Source: Pedobacter cryoconitis
Lineage (GTDB): Bacteria > Bacteroidota > Bacteroidia > Sphingobacteriales > Sphingobacteriaceae
Assembly (NCBI RefSeq): GCF_014200595.1
Contig: NZ_JACHCG010000001.1
Span: 2,914,001 to 2,978,000 of the forward strand
Length of the DNA stretch: 64,000 nt
Reading direction: 5' to 3'
The translations under genes and the position numbers were made by a program. The notes under the pieces are model-generated. The model was not told the DNA's origin and did no database searches. It saw only the letters and a list, made by a program, of their open reading frames with translations. Below are positions 35,730 through 43,508 of the stretch, one piece after another (positions within the stretch are counted from its first letter, which is position 1; each line of letters opens with the position of its first letter).

Positions 35730-35811
35730 TTAGGGAAGCCGAAAACCTTGAAAAGAGTAGGCAAAAATAAAGTTTTTGATATCTTTTTGATAGATAAAAG
35801 AATCAATCATT

Positions 35812-36066
35812 ATGGCGAGAGCATGGTATGTTTACAATGGAACGGGTGATCCTCTTTTAATTAGCAGTTATATTTTATCACCGAGAAAACCTCCTTGTTT
35901 AAATGGATGCAAAATCTGTGCTATTTATGCATATAATGGAGGACCAAGCCCTTCAGTATTATCAGGTAATATAAGAAACTACATATTAAGCCTGATGTTA
36001 TCAACTATAGCACAACCAGATACACCTGTAGGTGCCAAAATTTACATCTATGGTAAGAGTTGTTAA
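35812..36066 (+). CDS. MARxWY small protein, array copy 10 (last)
   Basis: 84 residues, opening MARAWYVYNGTGDPLL. The CLNGCKIC core has the extra cysteine, but the tail (AQPDTPVGAKIYIYGKSC) is of the copy 6-7 type, so it is another mosaic. It is followed by the terminator hairpin at 36128. Confidence 0.78.
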   Translation: MARAWYVYNGTGDPLLISSYILSPRKPPCLNGCKICAIYAYNGGPSPSVLSGNIRNYILSLMLSTIAQPDTPVGAKIYIYGKSC

Positions 36067-36127
36067 ATTTATTTATTAAAATGAGGTGGTATAAAAAAGA
36101 ATCTATGATAACAATCAATAATATATG

Positions 36128-36175
36128 TAATTGATTATCCTGTTAAAAAGCATAAAAAAACAGGACAATCAATTA
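36128..36175. terminator. Bidirectional terminator between the array and the subtilase operon
   Basis: A 17-nt imperfect stem (36128-36144 with 36159-36175), one mismatch, around an A-rich loop, lies between convergent units. Confidence 0.75.
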
Positions 36176-36177
36176 TA

Positions 36178-37602
36178 CTAATTATAATTCAAAAGTCTAA
36201 AAGCTTTGTAAGCGTTTATTATGCCACCGGAGATACACTTGTCTTTTAACGCCTCTGCTTTAACGACAGATTTCATAATTATTACTTTTACCTGTGCAGC
36301 AGTTAATTCAGGATTATACCCTCTGATTACAGCCGCTAACCCAGTAACAACTGGTGCAGCCATACTTGTTCCAGTATCATCCAGATATGTTGAACGAGGT
36401 GTAGTAGAAGTAATCTCTATGCCTGGAGCATAAACGTCGACACTGTTTTTGCCATAATTAGAAAAATCACCCACCAATTTTTCATCATTTTTCCAACCTG
36501 AAGCCCCAACTTCGATCCATGAAGCAGAGATATCCTGACCTGCCGAAGTTTTGCGATCGGGATAAATGTCCATCTGATCAAGGTTCTGCCCCTCATTACC
36601 AGAAGCATGAATAATCAGGACATCTTTACTCAATGCGTATTTTATAGCCTCATCAACTGTAGCAGCCGGCTTAGCCCAAGGTTGGCCAAAACTCATGTTG
36701 ATCACTTTTGCACCATTATCGGTAGCATAACGAATAGCGGCAGCAACGGCTTTAGCCTTCTCTTCAGAATTATCAATTTCTGTCTGATCAATATACTCTC
36801 TCACTGGATCCAGTCCTGGCACTGCCTTGATGACCATGATTTTAGCACAATCAGCAACACCTTTAATACCAATATTATTATTTCTGTCTGCAGCAATAAT
36901 ACCAGCAATGTGAGTACCATGATAAGCAGATGGCCCTCCTGTTATTGGATCATAATCATGCTTATCATAATAAGCAAGTTGCATATTATAGTAATTAATT
37001 GCTCTTTCAAGATTAATTTTTTTATAAATCAAAAATTCCGAATGAATTTTCAAACCAGAAACCAGAAGTGTCTGCATTTTGAGCTCTGCAGCACTATTGG
37101 GAATATAATTTTTAAAATCATCAATGGTTACAGATGGTTTTCCGATTTTTTGTAAAATCTGATTTAATAATTTTTGATCTGACAGCACAACTTTCAATTT
37201 ACTTTTTATTGAAACTACTTCTGCTTTTTCGTCTTCTTTTACCGTAGTATTATAAAAATTATAGCCATGTACATCATCAATAAACCCATTTTTGTCATCA
37301 TCTTTACCATTTGCAGGAATTTCATTGGGACTTGTCCAGATTACTGATTTAAGATCTTCATGATTGATATCTACCCCTCCATCAATTACCGCAACAATAA
37401 CAGAAGTTACTTTTTTGCCTTTCAAAAGTTCTTTATAAGCCTTTTCCATACTGATTCCAAATACACTATCACTTTCAAGATCCAGGTTTTGCCAGTTATC
37501 TTTAACTTTTTCTCCACTTTGGGCAAATACTAAATTCACCGAAAATAAAAATATTATCGTAAATAGTTTTCTTAAATAGCTAATTATATTTTTGTTTGCC
37601 AT
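36178..37602 (-). CDS. Secreted subtilisin-like serine protease (S8)
   Basis: A 474-residue protein with an N-terminal signal peptide (FTIIFLFSVNLVFAQ). The catalytic triad segments are in order: VIDGGVDINHEDL (Asp), YHGTHIAGIIA (His) and GTSMAAPVVTGLAAV (Ser), with the oxyanion region in HASGNEG. An insertion of about 120 residues lies between Asp and His (about residues 115-225). It is the last gene of a minus-strand operon, starting 2 nt after the stop of the thioredoxin-FKBP gene. Likely periplasmic or exported; it may process peptides handled by the SusCD system (inference). Confidence 0.9.
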   Translation of the reverse strand: MANKNIISYLRKLFTIIFLFSVNLVFAQSGEKVKDNWQNLDLESDSVFGISMEKAYKELLKGKKVTSVIVAVIDGGVDINHEDLKSVIWTSPNEIPANGKDDDKNGFIDDVHGYNFYNTTVKEDEKAEVVSIKSKLKVVLSDQKLLNQILQKIGKPSVTIDDFKNYIPNSAAELKMQTLLVSGLKIHSEFLIYKKINLERAINYYNMQLAYYDKHDYDPITGGPSAYHGTHIAGIIAADRNNNIGIKGVADCAKIMVIKAVPGLDPVREYIDQTEIDNSEEKAKAVAAAIRYATDNGAKVINMSFGQPWAKPAATVDEAIKYALSKDVLIIHASGNEGQNLDQMDIYPDRKTSAGQDISASWIEVGASGWKNDEKLVGDFSNYGKNSVDVYAPGIEITSTTPRSTYLDDTGTSMAAPVVTGLAAVIRGYNPELTAAQVKVIIMKSVVKAEALKDKCISGGIINAYKAFRLLNYN

Positions 37603-37604
37603 CT

Positions 37605-39446
37605 CTATTTTCTAATTTTCAACAATTCCAATTCAAAAATCATTGTACTATTTTTTGGAAATTTCCCTGAATTAGAACTTGCTCCATAAGCGAGATCAGC
37701 TGGCACATAAATTATCCATTTAGATCCAACCGGCATTAACTGCAAAGCTTCTGTCCATCCTTTTATTACATTGCTTATATTATCAATAACATATGGAATA
37801 CCTTTTTCTAAAGAACTGTCAAAAATCTTCCCATTAACCAGCATAGCTGTGTAATTCACAGAGACCTTGTCTGTTAAAGTGGGTTTTACCCCATTACCCT
37901 GACGAATAATTTTATACTGCAGCCCCGAAGGTAAGGTAACTACACCTGCTTTCTTCTTATTAGCAGAAAGAAAAAGATCATTTTCTTCATTCGAAGGATC
38001 TTTCAGCCCTTTTTTAGCCACTCTCCTATCTTTTGCCTCATCAATCTTTTTACCGTTAACCAACATGTCTCTATTAACTTCAGTGAATACAAACTTGTCT
38101 ACCACTCTATCTTCTTCCTTTAATGCTAACCCATAAGGTTGTAATGCTTTGTTTATCCCAACAATATCAGTCCATGAAGAAAAATTCAAATCCAGATCCA
38201 CCTTTTCAATATAAGACGTTTCGTCAAAAACATAGGGGTTACCTGCTTCTTCATTCATCTTTTTAGTTAATGTACTTACTGGTGAATCACGAAGCTGGTG
38301 CATTGATCCATGGGTAATTAAACGATTATCATATTCGTCCGTTAAACTATGTTTACTTTTTAATGGTATACTTTTATCCGTTCTTAAAAGAACTAAAACT
38401 TTCTCTTTTCTTTTCTCCCAACGGGCGTGTAAACCAAGTAAACGATCCAAATCAGCTATGGTAGCCTTGCTGATATCAGCATCTGTCTGCCCAGTATCAA
38501 TGTTTAACGACTCAAAACAAATACCATTTGTTTTGAGCCATCCTTGTGAAGCACCAGAACCTTCAACAAAAATATACCTGGATTTATCCTCAACCTCCCA
38601 CACGATTTGGTTTGGCTGAATTAAAAAAGATGGTCTTACCAAATCTCCAAAATTAATCGCACGACTCCAGTTAATCAGATAAGCATTGTAAATCGGGTGA
38701 TTCACAAAAAATGCCCTCACCGTCCTTTTTCGGGAGTCTCTTACAATACCTGATGCACCAAACCCTTCGGAATTCGCCCCTTCTTTGTAATCACTAATTG
38801 CCGAATATTTTACAAATGTCGATACAGTATCTATTTGATTTGGATTCATAGCAAATAGGGGTTGCTTTTTACCATCAAAAATATAGAAATCATTTTTTAC
38901 CGGCCAATCATTTTGCTGCCCGCTTAACACCATTTTAATATTGTTGGAATCAACATAATCTGAGGAAGTAATCCCTACCACTTTTCCATTATATACCCAA
39001 ACTTCATGAGGAATAGTTCTATGCCGAAAATAAGCAGCAAATATATTATCTTCTACTACAGATGAAAGGGATGTTTTTTTGGTGTTTATGTTATTTTTCC
39101 AGAAAGTAAGTACATTAGCTTCCTTCTCATAAGTTACAGGCAAGATTTTGATTTTCTGACCAAATTGTTTTTGCAACGAGTCCATTTTAGGGAGCGCCAA
39201 TACGCAACCTGCACAACCCGTTGCCCAAAAATCAATAATTAATAATTTATTTTTATAATTCGCGGTTCGATCTATCTTTTTATTGGTATTAATAATTTTA
39301 CCTATTACAAAATCTGGTAATGAATCTCCTATAGATAAATTTGGTAAATTGGCTAATTTTTGATCTGGTACTACAGAGTTCTGCTGTGCATTAGCCCCAA
39401 AAATCGTTAAAAAAGGCATTAGAATTAATATATTGATCAATCTCAT
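37605..39446 (-). CDS. Fusion of TlpA-like thioredoxin, DUF3738-like and FKBP-type prolyl isomerase domains
   Basis: A 613-residue exported protein with a signal peptide up to GANAQQ. Residues about 45-195 are TlpA-like with IIDFWATGCAGCVLALPKMD, so the active-site motif is CAGC. The middle part (about 215-470) ends in FDETSYIEKVDLDLNFSSWTDI, which matches the DUF3738 pattern. Residues about 505-613 are an FKBP domain (GLQYKIIRQGNGVKPTLTDKVSVNYTAMLVNGKIFDSS and FELELLK). Thiol-disulfide exchange and prolyl isomerisation would be combined in one periplasmic folding factor. It overlaps the preceding gene by 1 nt. Confidence 0.85.
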   Translation of the reverse strand: MRLINILILMPFLTIFGANAQQNSVVPDQKLANLPNLSIGDSLPDFVIGKIINTNKKIDRTANYKNKLLIIDFWATGCAGCVLALPKMDSLQKQFGQKIKILPVTYEKEANVLTFWKNNINTKKTSLSSVVEDNIFAAYFRHRTIPHEVWVYNGKVVGITSSDYVDSNNIKMVLSGQQNDWPVKNDFYIFDGKKQPLFAMNPNQIDTVSTFVKYSAISDYKEGANSEGFGASGIVRDSRKRTVRAFFVNHPIYNAYLINWSRAINFGDLVRPSFLIQPNQIVWEVEDKSRYIFVEGSGASQGWLKTNGICFESLNIDTGQTDADISKATIADLDRLLGLHARWEKRKEKVLVLLRTDKSIPLKSKHSLTDEYDNRLITHGSMHQLRDSPVSTLTKKMNEEAGNPYVFDETSYIEKVDLDLNFSSWTDIVGINKALQPYGLALKEEDRVVDKFVFTEVNRDMLVNGKKIDEAKDRRVAKKGLKDPSNEENDLFLSANKKKAGVVTLPSGLQYKIIRQGNGVKPTLTDKVSVNYTAMLVNGKIFDSSLEKGIPYVIDNISNVIKGWTEALQLMPVGSKWIIYVPADLAYGASSNSGKFPKNSTMIFELELLKIRK

Positions 39447-40288
39447 TAGTTATTTTTTTTGATAACAAACATTTCTATTTCACGCATTCCCTCAATTAAA
39501 TCTAAATCATAGCGATGCAGCTCTTTACGTAAAGCAGGCATATCACTCCAAGAATGAAGCTTAAGATCTAAATCTACAGGCCCCGTATAACCAGTTTCAT
39601 CTATCATAGGAGGTAGTCCAGCACGTGAAAGGGGATCTTCCAGCCTATTGATAGGGATATTATTGAAATATCCCTTCAGATCATATTTTTCTTCACCTTT
39701 TCCTGCAGATTTAATTTTATCAATAGTTGAAGTACGTATCAATATAAGGGCTCTGACCAAACGCTTTTCCATACTCGATTTTACTCCAAAAGAATCGAAG
39801 AGATATTTCTCTAAAGCCTTAACATCTTTGAGAGAACCAAGAGGAAGAGCAAGTTCATAGCAATATGCATTTTTCCTCATCCAGCTTTCTTTATCCCCAT
39901 ATTTGGGGTCATAGATATATTTCGACGGGTCATCTACTTCCAGGTAGATATTATTACGTTTAACCAATCCATGAGTAAGTATATCAGTAATAGATAGATT
40001 ATACATAGTTATTAATTGGATTCCTGCTACTGAATCATTTTCTGATCTGAAATTCAAGCCAAATGATCCTGCGATTGGCTTGACACCTTCCCGATATCCT
40101 GTCACGACAGAAAACCGGAGAAATCTATTTTTATTATTCAGCTGTTCCTTCTGTAACTTAAATACAGGTTTTAAGTAATCAAAATCAAAAAGAGGTTTCC
40201 TGTATTGAAAGGAAGTGGTATCAGTTTGTCCAGCCACCCTTAAGGAAACAAAAACTAAAAAGAAGACAACATAATATCTTAAATTCAT
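39446..40288 (-). CDS. DUF3738-type exported protein
   Basis: A 280-residue protein with signal peptide (YVVFFLVFVSLRVAGQ). The C-terminal block MIDETGYTGPVDLDLKLHSWSDMPALRKELHRYDLDLIEG is the hallmark of DUF3738, a domain of unknown function found beside TlpA proteins. The same block occurs inside the next gene product, so the two are probably related by duplication. It starts 3 nt after the barrel gene stop. Confidence 0.75.
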   Translation of the reverse strand: MNLRYYVVFFLVFVSLRVAGQTDTTSFQYRKPLFDFDYLKPVFKLQKEQLNNKNRFLRFSVVTGYREGVKPIAGSFGLNFRSENDSVAGIQLITMYNLSITDILTHGLVKRNNIYLEVDDPSKYIYDPKYGDKESWMRKNAYCYELALPLGSLKDVKALEKYLFDSFGVKSSMEKRLVRALILIRTSTIDKIKSAGKGEEKYDLKGYFNNIPINRLEDPLSRAGLPPMIDETGYTGPVDLDLKLHSWSDMPALRKELHRYDLDLIEGMREIEMFVIKKNN

Positions 40289-40291
40289 TAT

Positions 40292-40840
40292 TTAATTCAA
40301 GTTAAAATTATAAGAAATACGTACACCTGCAGAAGAATAAGATCTCGAAGATGACGCGACATAAACTGTCTCATATTTAAACAACACATCAAAATGTTTC
40401 GAAGTATGAAAGCCAATACCAGGAACATAAGTGAAATATTTTTCACCGCTTCCACCACCGTTACCATCACCTTCATCTCTCCCTCCATAGAATGACATTC
40501 CGGCTTGCCCCGAAACATAAATTTTGGATGTAAAATCATATTTCAAACCACCGAGAAGTGGGATGAAGGGAACTCCCTTCCCCCCACGTTTAGCTATAAA
40601 ATTCAGATAACCAGCGCTAGCCGTAATAGCTGTCTTTTTTAAAATTGGGTATTCGGCTTGTAAGGATGCCCCAGCAACTAAAGATGAGTAATTTGATACA
40701 TATCCGGTAGGTACTCCTACATCTGCACCAAAACTATAAGTGACTCTTTTCTTAATTTTTTCTTTATCTTGATTCTGTTGCGCTTTAGTAGTTAACATCG
40801 AAACCGCAGCAATAATAATTGTTAAAACTATTTTTTTCAT
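40292..40840 (-). CDS. Small outer-membrane beta-barrel protein
   Basis: A 182-residue protein with signal peptide (IVLTIIIAAVSMLTTKAQ) and alternating strands typical of OmpW/OMP_b-brl-like 8-strand barrels, ending in aromatic SYNFNLN. The exact family is not assigned. First gene of the tightly packed unit 40840 to 36178, close behind the NHL lipoprotein gene. Confidence 0.75.
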   Translation of the reverse strand: MKKIVLTIIIAAVSMLTTKAQQNQDKEKIKKRVTYSFGADVGVPTGYVSNYSSLVAGASLQAEYPILKKTAITASAGYLNFIAKRGGKGVPFIPLLGGLKYDFTSKIYVSGQAGMSFYGGRDEGDGNGGGSGEKYFTYVPGIGFHTSKHFDVLFKYETVYVASSSRSYSSAGVRISYNFNLN

Positions 40841-40887
40841 TTGACTAAGCTTTATGGAATAAATTATGGTAATTGAATTTCATTTAA

Positions 40888-42072
40888 TTAGCGGGGGTTA
40901 CCCCACGATTGCGGATTATTCCAGCTATTACTTGGCTTATTTGAAATATTCACAGTTTCAATTTTACGGATCTTATTATATTCTGAAAAATAAACATTGC
41001 CTGTTGCATCTGCCACTACAGCAGACGGAAGGCTGGCCTGAGAACTAGCCACTGATCCGTTGACACTCCCTTTTACCCCATTACCCGCTATAGTAGATAC
41101 ATAACTATCCGGAGTGATTTTTCGAATGCGGTTATTACCATAATCAGCTAAATATAGATTACCAGATGCTGCATCATAACTTAGAGCAGCTGGTGTACAA
41201 ATTTCTGCGGCAGGCCCAAACCCATCATTGAATGTAATGTTACCATTAAAAACCTGTTGCCCGTCTCCTACCCAGGTACTAGCGTTTCCATTTGGAGTGA
41301 TTTTCCATATATAATTTCTTATTTGATCTGCAACATAGACGTTCCCTGATAAATCTACTGCTAATCCAGTTAGTGCAGGGCCAAACACTGCCGAACTTGC
41401 CGGTCCATTGTATCTATTAGGTTGGTAATTAACTGTTCTGGGAGTTCCGGCATAGGTACTCACTATTCCATCTGCACTAATTTTTCGAACGACATTATTA
41501 TTATTATCTGCAACAAATAGATTACCGGATTTATCGATAGCTAAACCAGATGGATTAGCGAATTGTGCAGTAGCAACCGGCCCATCGATTAATCCATTTT
41601 GCCCAGAACCTGCATAGGTAGAAACGATTCCTGCCGGCGTAATTTTTCTTATTACAGAATTAGCATAATCCGATGCATATAAATTACCAGAGGCGTCTAT
41701 TGTAAGCCCTTCAAGAAGACCAAATTTTGCTGTCGTACCTGCTCCATCAACATAACCACCATCACCTGTACCTGCAAAAGTAGTCACTTCTCCTGCTGGA
41801 GTTATTTTACGAATACGATTATTAAACTCATCCGTAAGATATATATTTCCAGAAGCATCCATTACCATATTATTAGGGTTCTGAAATAAAACTTTTTCAC
41901 CTGTTCCATCCAAAAATCCGCCAGACGTGCCTCCAGCGCCCACAAAAGGAACTACTTGTACATAATTTTGGGCTTTCACTTCTTCAGATGCCACTTTTTT
42001 ACATCCGCTTGCTGCTAAAATCACCAGTAAACTTACACCGGGCAATTGAAGCCATCTCATCATTTGTTTCAT
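40888..42072 (-). CDS. NHL-repeat lipoprotein
   Basis: A 394-residue protein with a lipoprotein signal (LLVILAASGC, Cys 24). It carries about six NHL repeats of 55-60 residues, each with D-x-SGNLYxAD-x-x-N-x-x-RKITP followed by V-S-TYAG, forming a beta propeller. Such proteins often sit next to SusD genes in Bacteroidota and are displayed on the outer membrane surface. It follows susD after about 40 nt. Confidence 0.88.
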   Translation of the reverse strand: MKQMMRWLQLPGVSLLVILAASGCKKVASEEVKAQNYVQVVPFVGAGGTSGGFLDGTGEKVLFQNPNNMVMDASGNIYLTDEFNNRIRKITPAGEVTTFAGTGDGGYVDGAGTTAKFGLLEGLTIDASGNLYASDYANSVIRKITPAGIVSTYAGSGQNGLIDGPVATAQFANPSGLAIDKSGNLFVADNNNNVVRKISADGIVSTYAGTPRTVNYQPNRYNGPASSAVFGPALTGLAVDLSGNVYVADQIRNYIWKITPNGNASTWVGDGQQVFNGNITFNDGFGPAAEICTPAALSYDAASGNLYLADYGNNRIRKITPDSYVSTIAGNGVKGSVNGSVASSQASLPSAVVADATGNVYFSEYNKIRKIETVNISNKPSNSWNNPQSWGNPR

Positions 42073-42112
42073 GTTAGGGGTTATTTTGATTATTATAAGT
42101 TAAATGCAAATC

Positions 42113-43498
42113 TTAGCGTGGATTCTGTGAAATACCAGCATTCGTAATAACTTCATCCGGGATTAATAAAACATATCTTAAATCATTTGGAGCCAATTCA
42201 TAGGAACCAATACCTGGGAGTATTCTTTTTAGCGGCATTGAAAAATTAGGATCCATATTCAAACGGCGTAGATCAGTCCAGCGTTGTGCACGCATCACTA
42301 ACTCTTTTCTACGCTCTTTCAATACTTTCCTCAGTGCATCCTGAGCATCAACGGCAGTCATATTGACATAAGTGTTGGTTTTCCACCTTGTTATGAGTAG
42401 CGTATTTAAGTCTGTCATTGCTTCATTTGGCTTATTTGTCCTGGCATAACATTCTGCACGAGTTAAATAAAGCTCATCCACAGCTAAACCATTAAAAAAA
42501 TTAGAACTTAAAAATGCCCCTTCGTAACTTCCCGTAAAGCGATAAGTAGGTCCAATTCCAATTAACTTAAAAAAAAGAGTACCTCTCAAATCATTCGGAT
42601 CATATGATGCTACTAAGTTTGAGTCGATTCTGGCTGTATTAATATTCGGTACTAAAGTATTTCCTCCACTTATAATTGAATGAAAAACAACTTCTTTGTT
42701 AAATCTTGGACTAAAAGGGGTATTAGAAGAAGCTGGAATCGTATTATAATCCATCAATTGATTATCAAGCTGTAATGCAGAGGTTGCTGAACTTAGAGCA
42801 TCTGTATAATTTTCCATAGACAAATAAGTGCGTGCCAGCATCGCGTATGCTGCTGCTTTATTTGGCCGGGTGGCAATGCTTGAAGTGGACGGTAAAAGAT
42901 TAACTGCATCCTTTAGATCCTGAATTATTCTGTCATAGGTCTGTTTGACAGTACCTCGCACAGATACTTCAACTATATCAGTAGTCATTCTCAAAGGAAT
43001 CCCCATATCCTGGTCAGCACTTGCTGCAGAATAAGGTTTCGCATATAATTGAGCAACATTCCAAAAAGCATATGCCCTGAAAAATAGAGCCGCTCCTTTT
43101 AAATTATTTAAGGTGCCTGGATCTGTTGAACCTCCTTGTAATTTTTGAACAGTTTCTAAAACCAGATTTGACTGAAAGACTACTTGATAGGGATTCTGCC
43201 ATTGAGCTCCTGCTTTGGCCCGCCTGGCACCAGCCGACCATATATATAAATCACGATCTTCAGAATTAACAAGACTAGTATAACTAGAAGATGGTAAATA
43301 ATAATCATCCGCAGAAAGCTCTCCATCACTTGGATATCCTGTATTCATCAATCCATAATTATCCAACAGCAATTGACAATCTTCAGCCGTTTCAGCAAAG
43401 CGCTGTGATGTAGTTGGTGGTACATCAAGATATTTTTTACAGGAACCCAGCATTAAACTGAACACAATGATCAATAACAAAAATTTATAGATTTTCAT
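42113..43498 (-). CDS. SusD/RagB-family nutrient-binding outer-membrane lipoprotein
   Basis: The start is set at ATG 43498 (MKIYKFLLLIIVFSLMLGSC), giving a lipoprotein signal with its cysteine near residue 20; the frame from 43522 adds charged residues before it. The 461-residue protein has the RagB/SusD TPR-like organisation, with FFRAYAFWNVAQLYAKPY, AYAMLARTYLSMENY and the C-terminal VLKERRKELVMRAQRWTDLRRL block. It partners SusC to bind ligand at the cell surface. The ligand is unknown. Confidence 0.92.
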   Translation of the reverse strand: MKIYKFLLLIIVFSLMLGSCKKYLDVPPTTSQRFAETAEDCQLLLDNYGLMNTGYPSDGELSADDYYLPSSSYTSLVNSEDRDLYIWSAGARRAKAGAQWQNPYQVVFQSNLVLETVQKLQGGSTDPGTLNNLKGAALFFRAYAFWNVAQLYAKPYSAASADQDMGIPLRMTTDIVEVSVRGTVKQTYDRIIQDLKDAVNLLPSTSSIATRPNKAAAYAMLARTYLSMENYTDALSSATSALQLDNQLMDYNTIPASSNTPFSPRFNKEVVFHSIISGGNTLVPNINTARIDSNLVASYDPNDLRGTLFFKLIGIGPTYRFTGSYEGAFLSSNFFNGLAVDELYLTRAECYARTNKPNEAMTDLNTLLITRWKTNTYVNMTAVDAQDALRKVLKERRKELVMRAQRWTDLRRLNMDPNFSMPLKRILPGIGSYELAPNDLRYVLLIPDEVITNAGISQNPR

Positions 43499-43508
43499 TT
43501 TTTTAATT

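Larger units (their letters stand above)
32412..36066 (+). repeat. Tandem array of MARxWY genes with GT-tail relic spacers
   Basis: Ten units of about 328-356 bp (one spacing of 539 bp contains a decayed copy) follow each other in the same orientation. Each unit starts with a piece of about 35 nt resembling the 3' end of the GT2 gene at 31121 (ending AGAGTAGGCATT or close variants), then TTTTTGATCTCTTTTTGAT, then a gene of 81-84 codons. Units 2-4 are almost identical, so their duplication is recent. Divergence grows toward the right end. Confidence 0.9.

Noticed and set aside
32412..36066. Repetitive block as CRISPR array
   Set aside because: The units are 328-356 bp, contain open reading frames and have no short identical repeats with unique spacers of 25-40 bp.
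32871..36066. Array genes as lanthipeptide or other RiPP precursors
   Set aside because: No leader with a double-glycine site, no LanB/LanC/LanM, radical SAM or ATP-grasp enzyme and no peptidase-transporter nearby; conservation covers the whole length instead of a leader only. A glycosylated peptide remains possible.
36607..37155. Plus-strand ORF of 182 codons
   Set aside because: It is antisense to the conserved subtilase domain, rich in Ile, Ser and Asn as expected from a shadow frame.
37325..37340. GGGACTTGTCC inside the subtilase gene as a further regulon site
   Set aside because: The two halves are not separated by 4 nt, no -7 box follows at the fixed distance, and the site lies inside a coding region.
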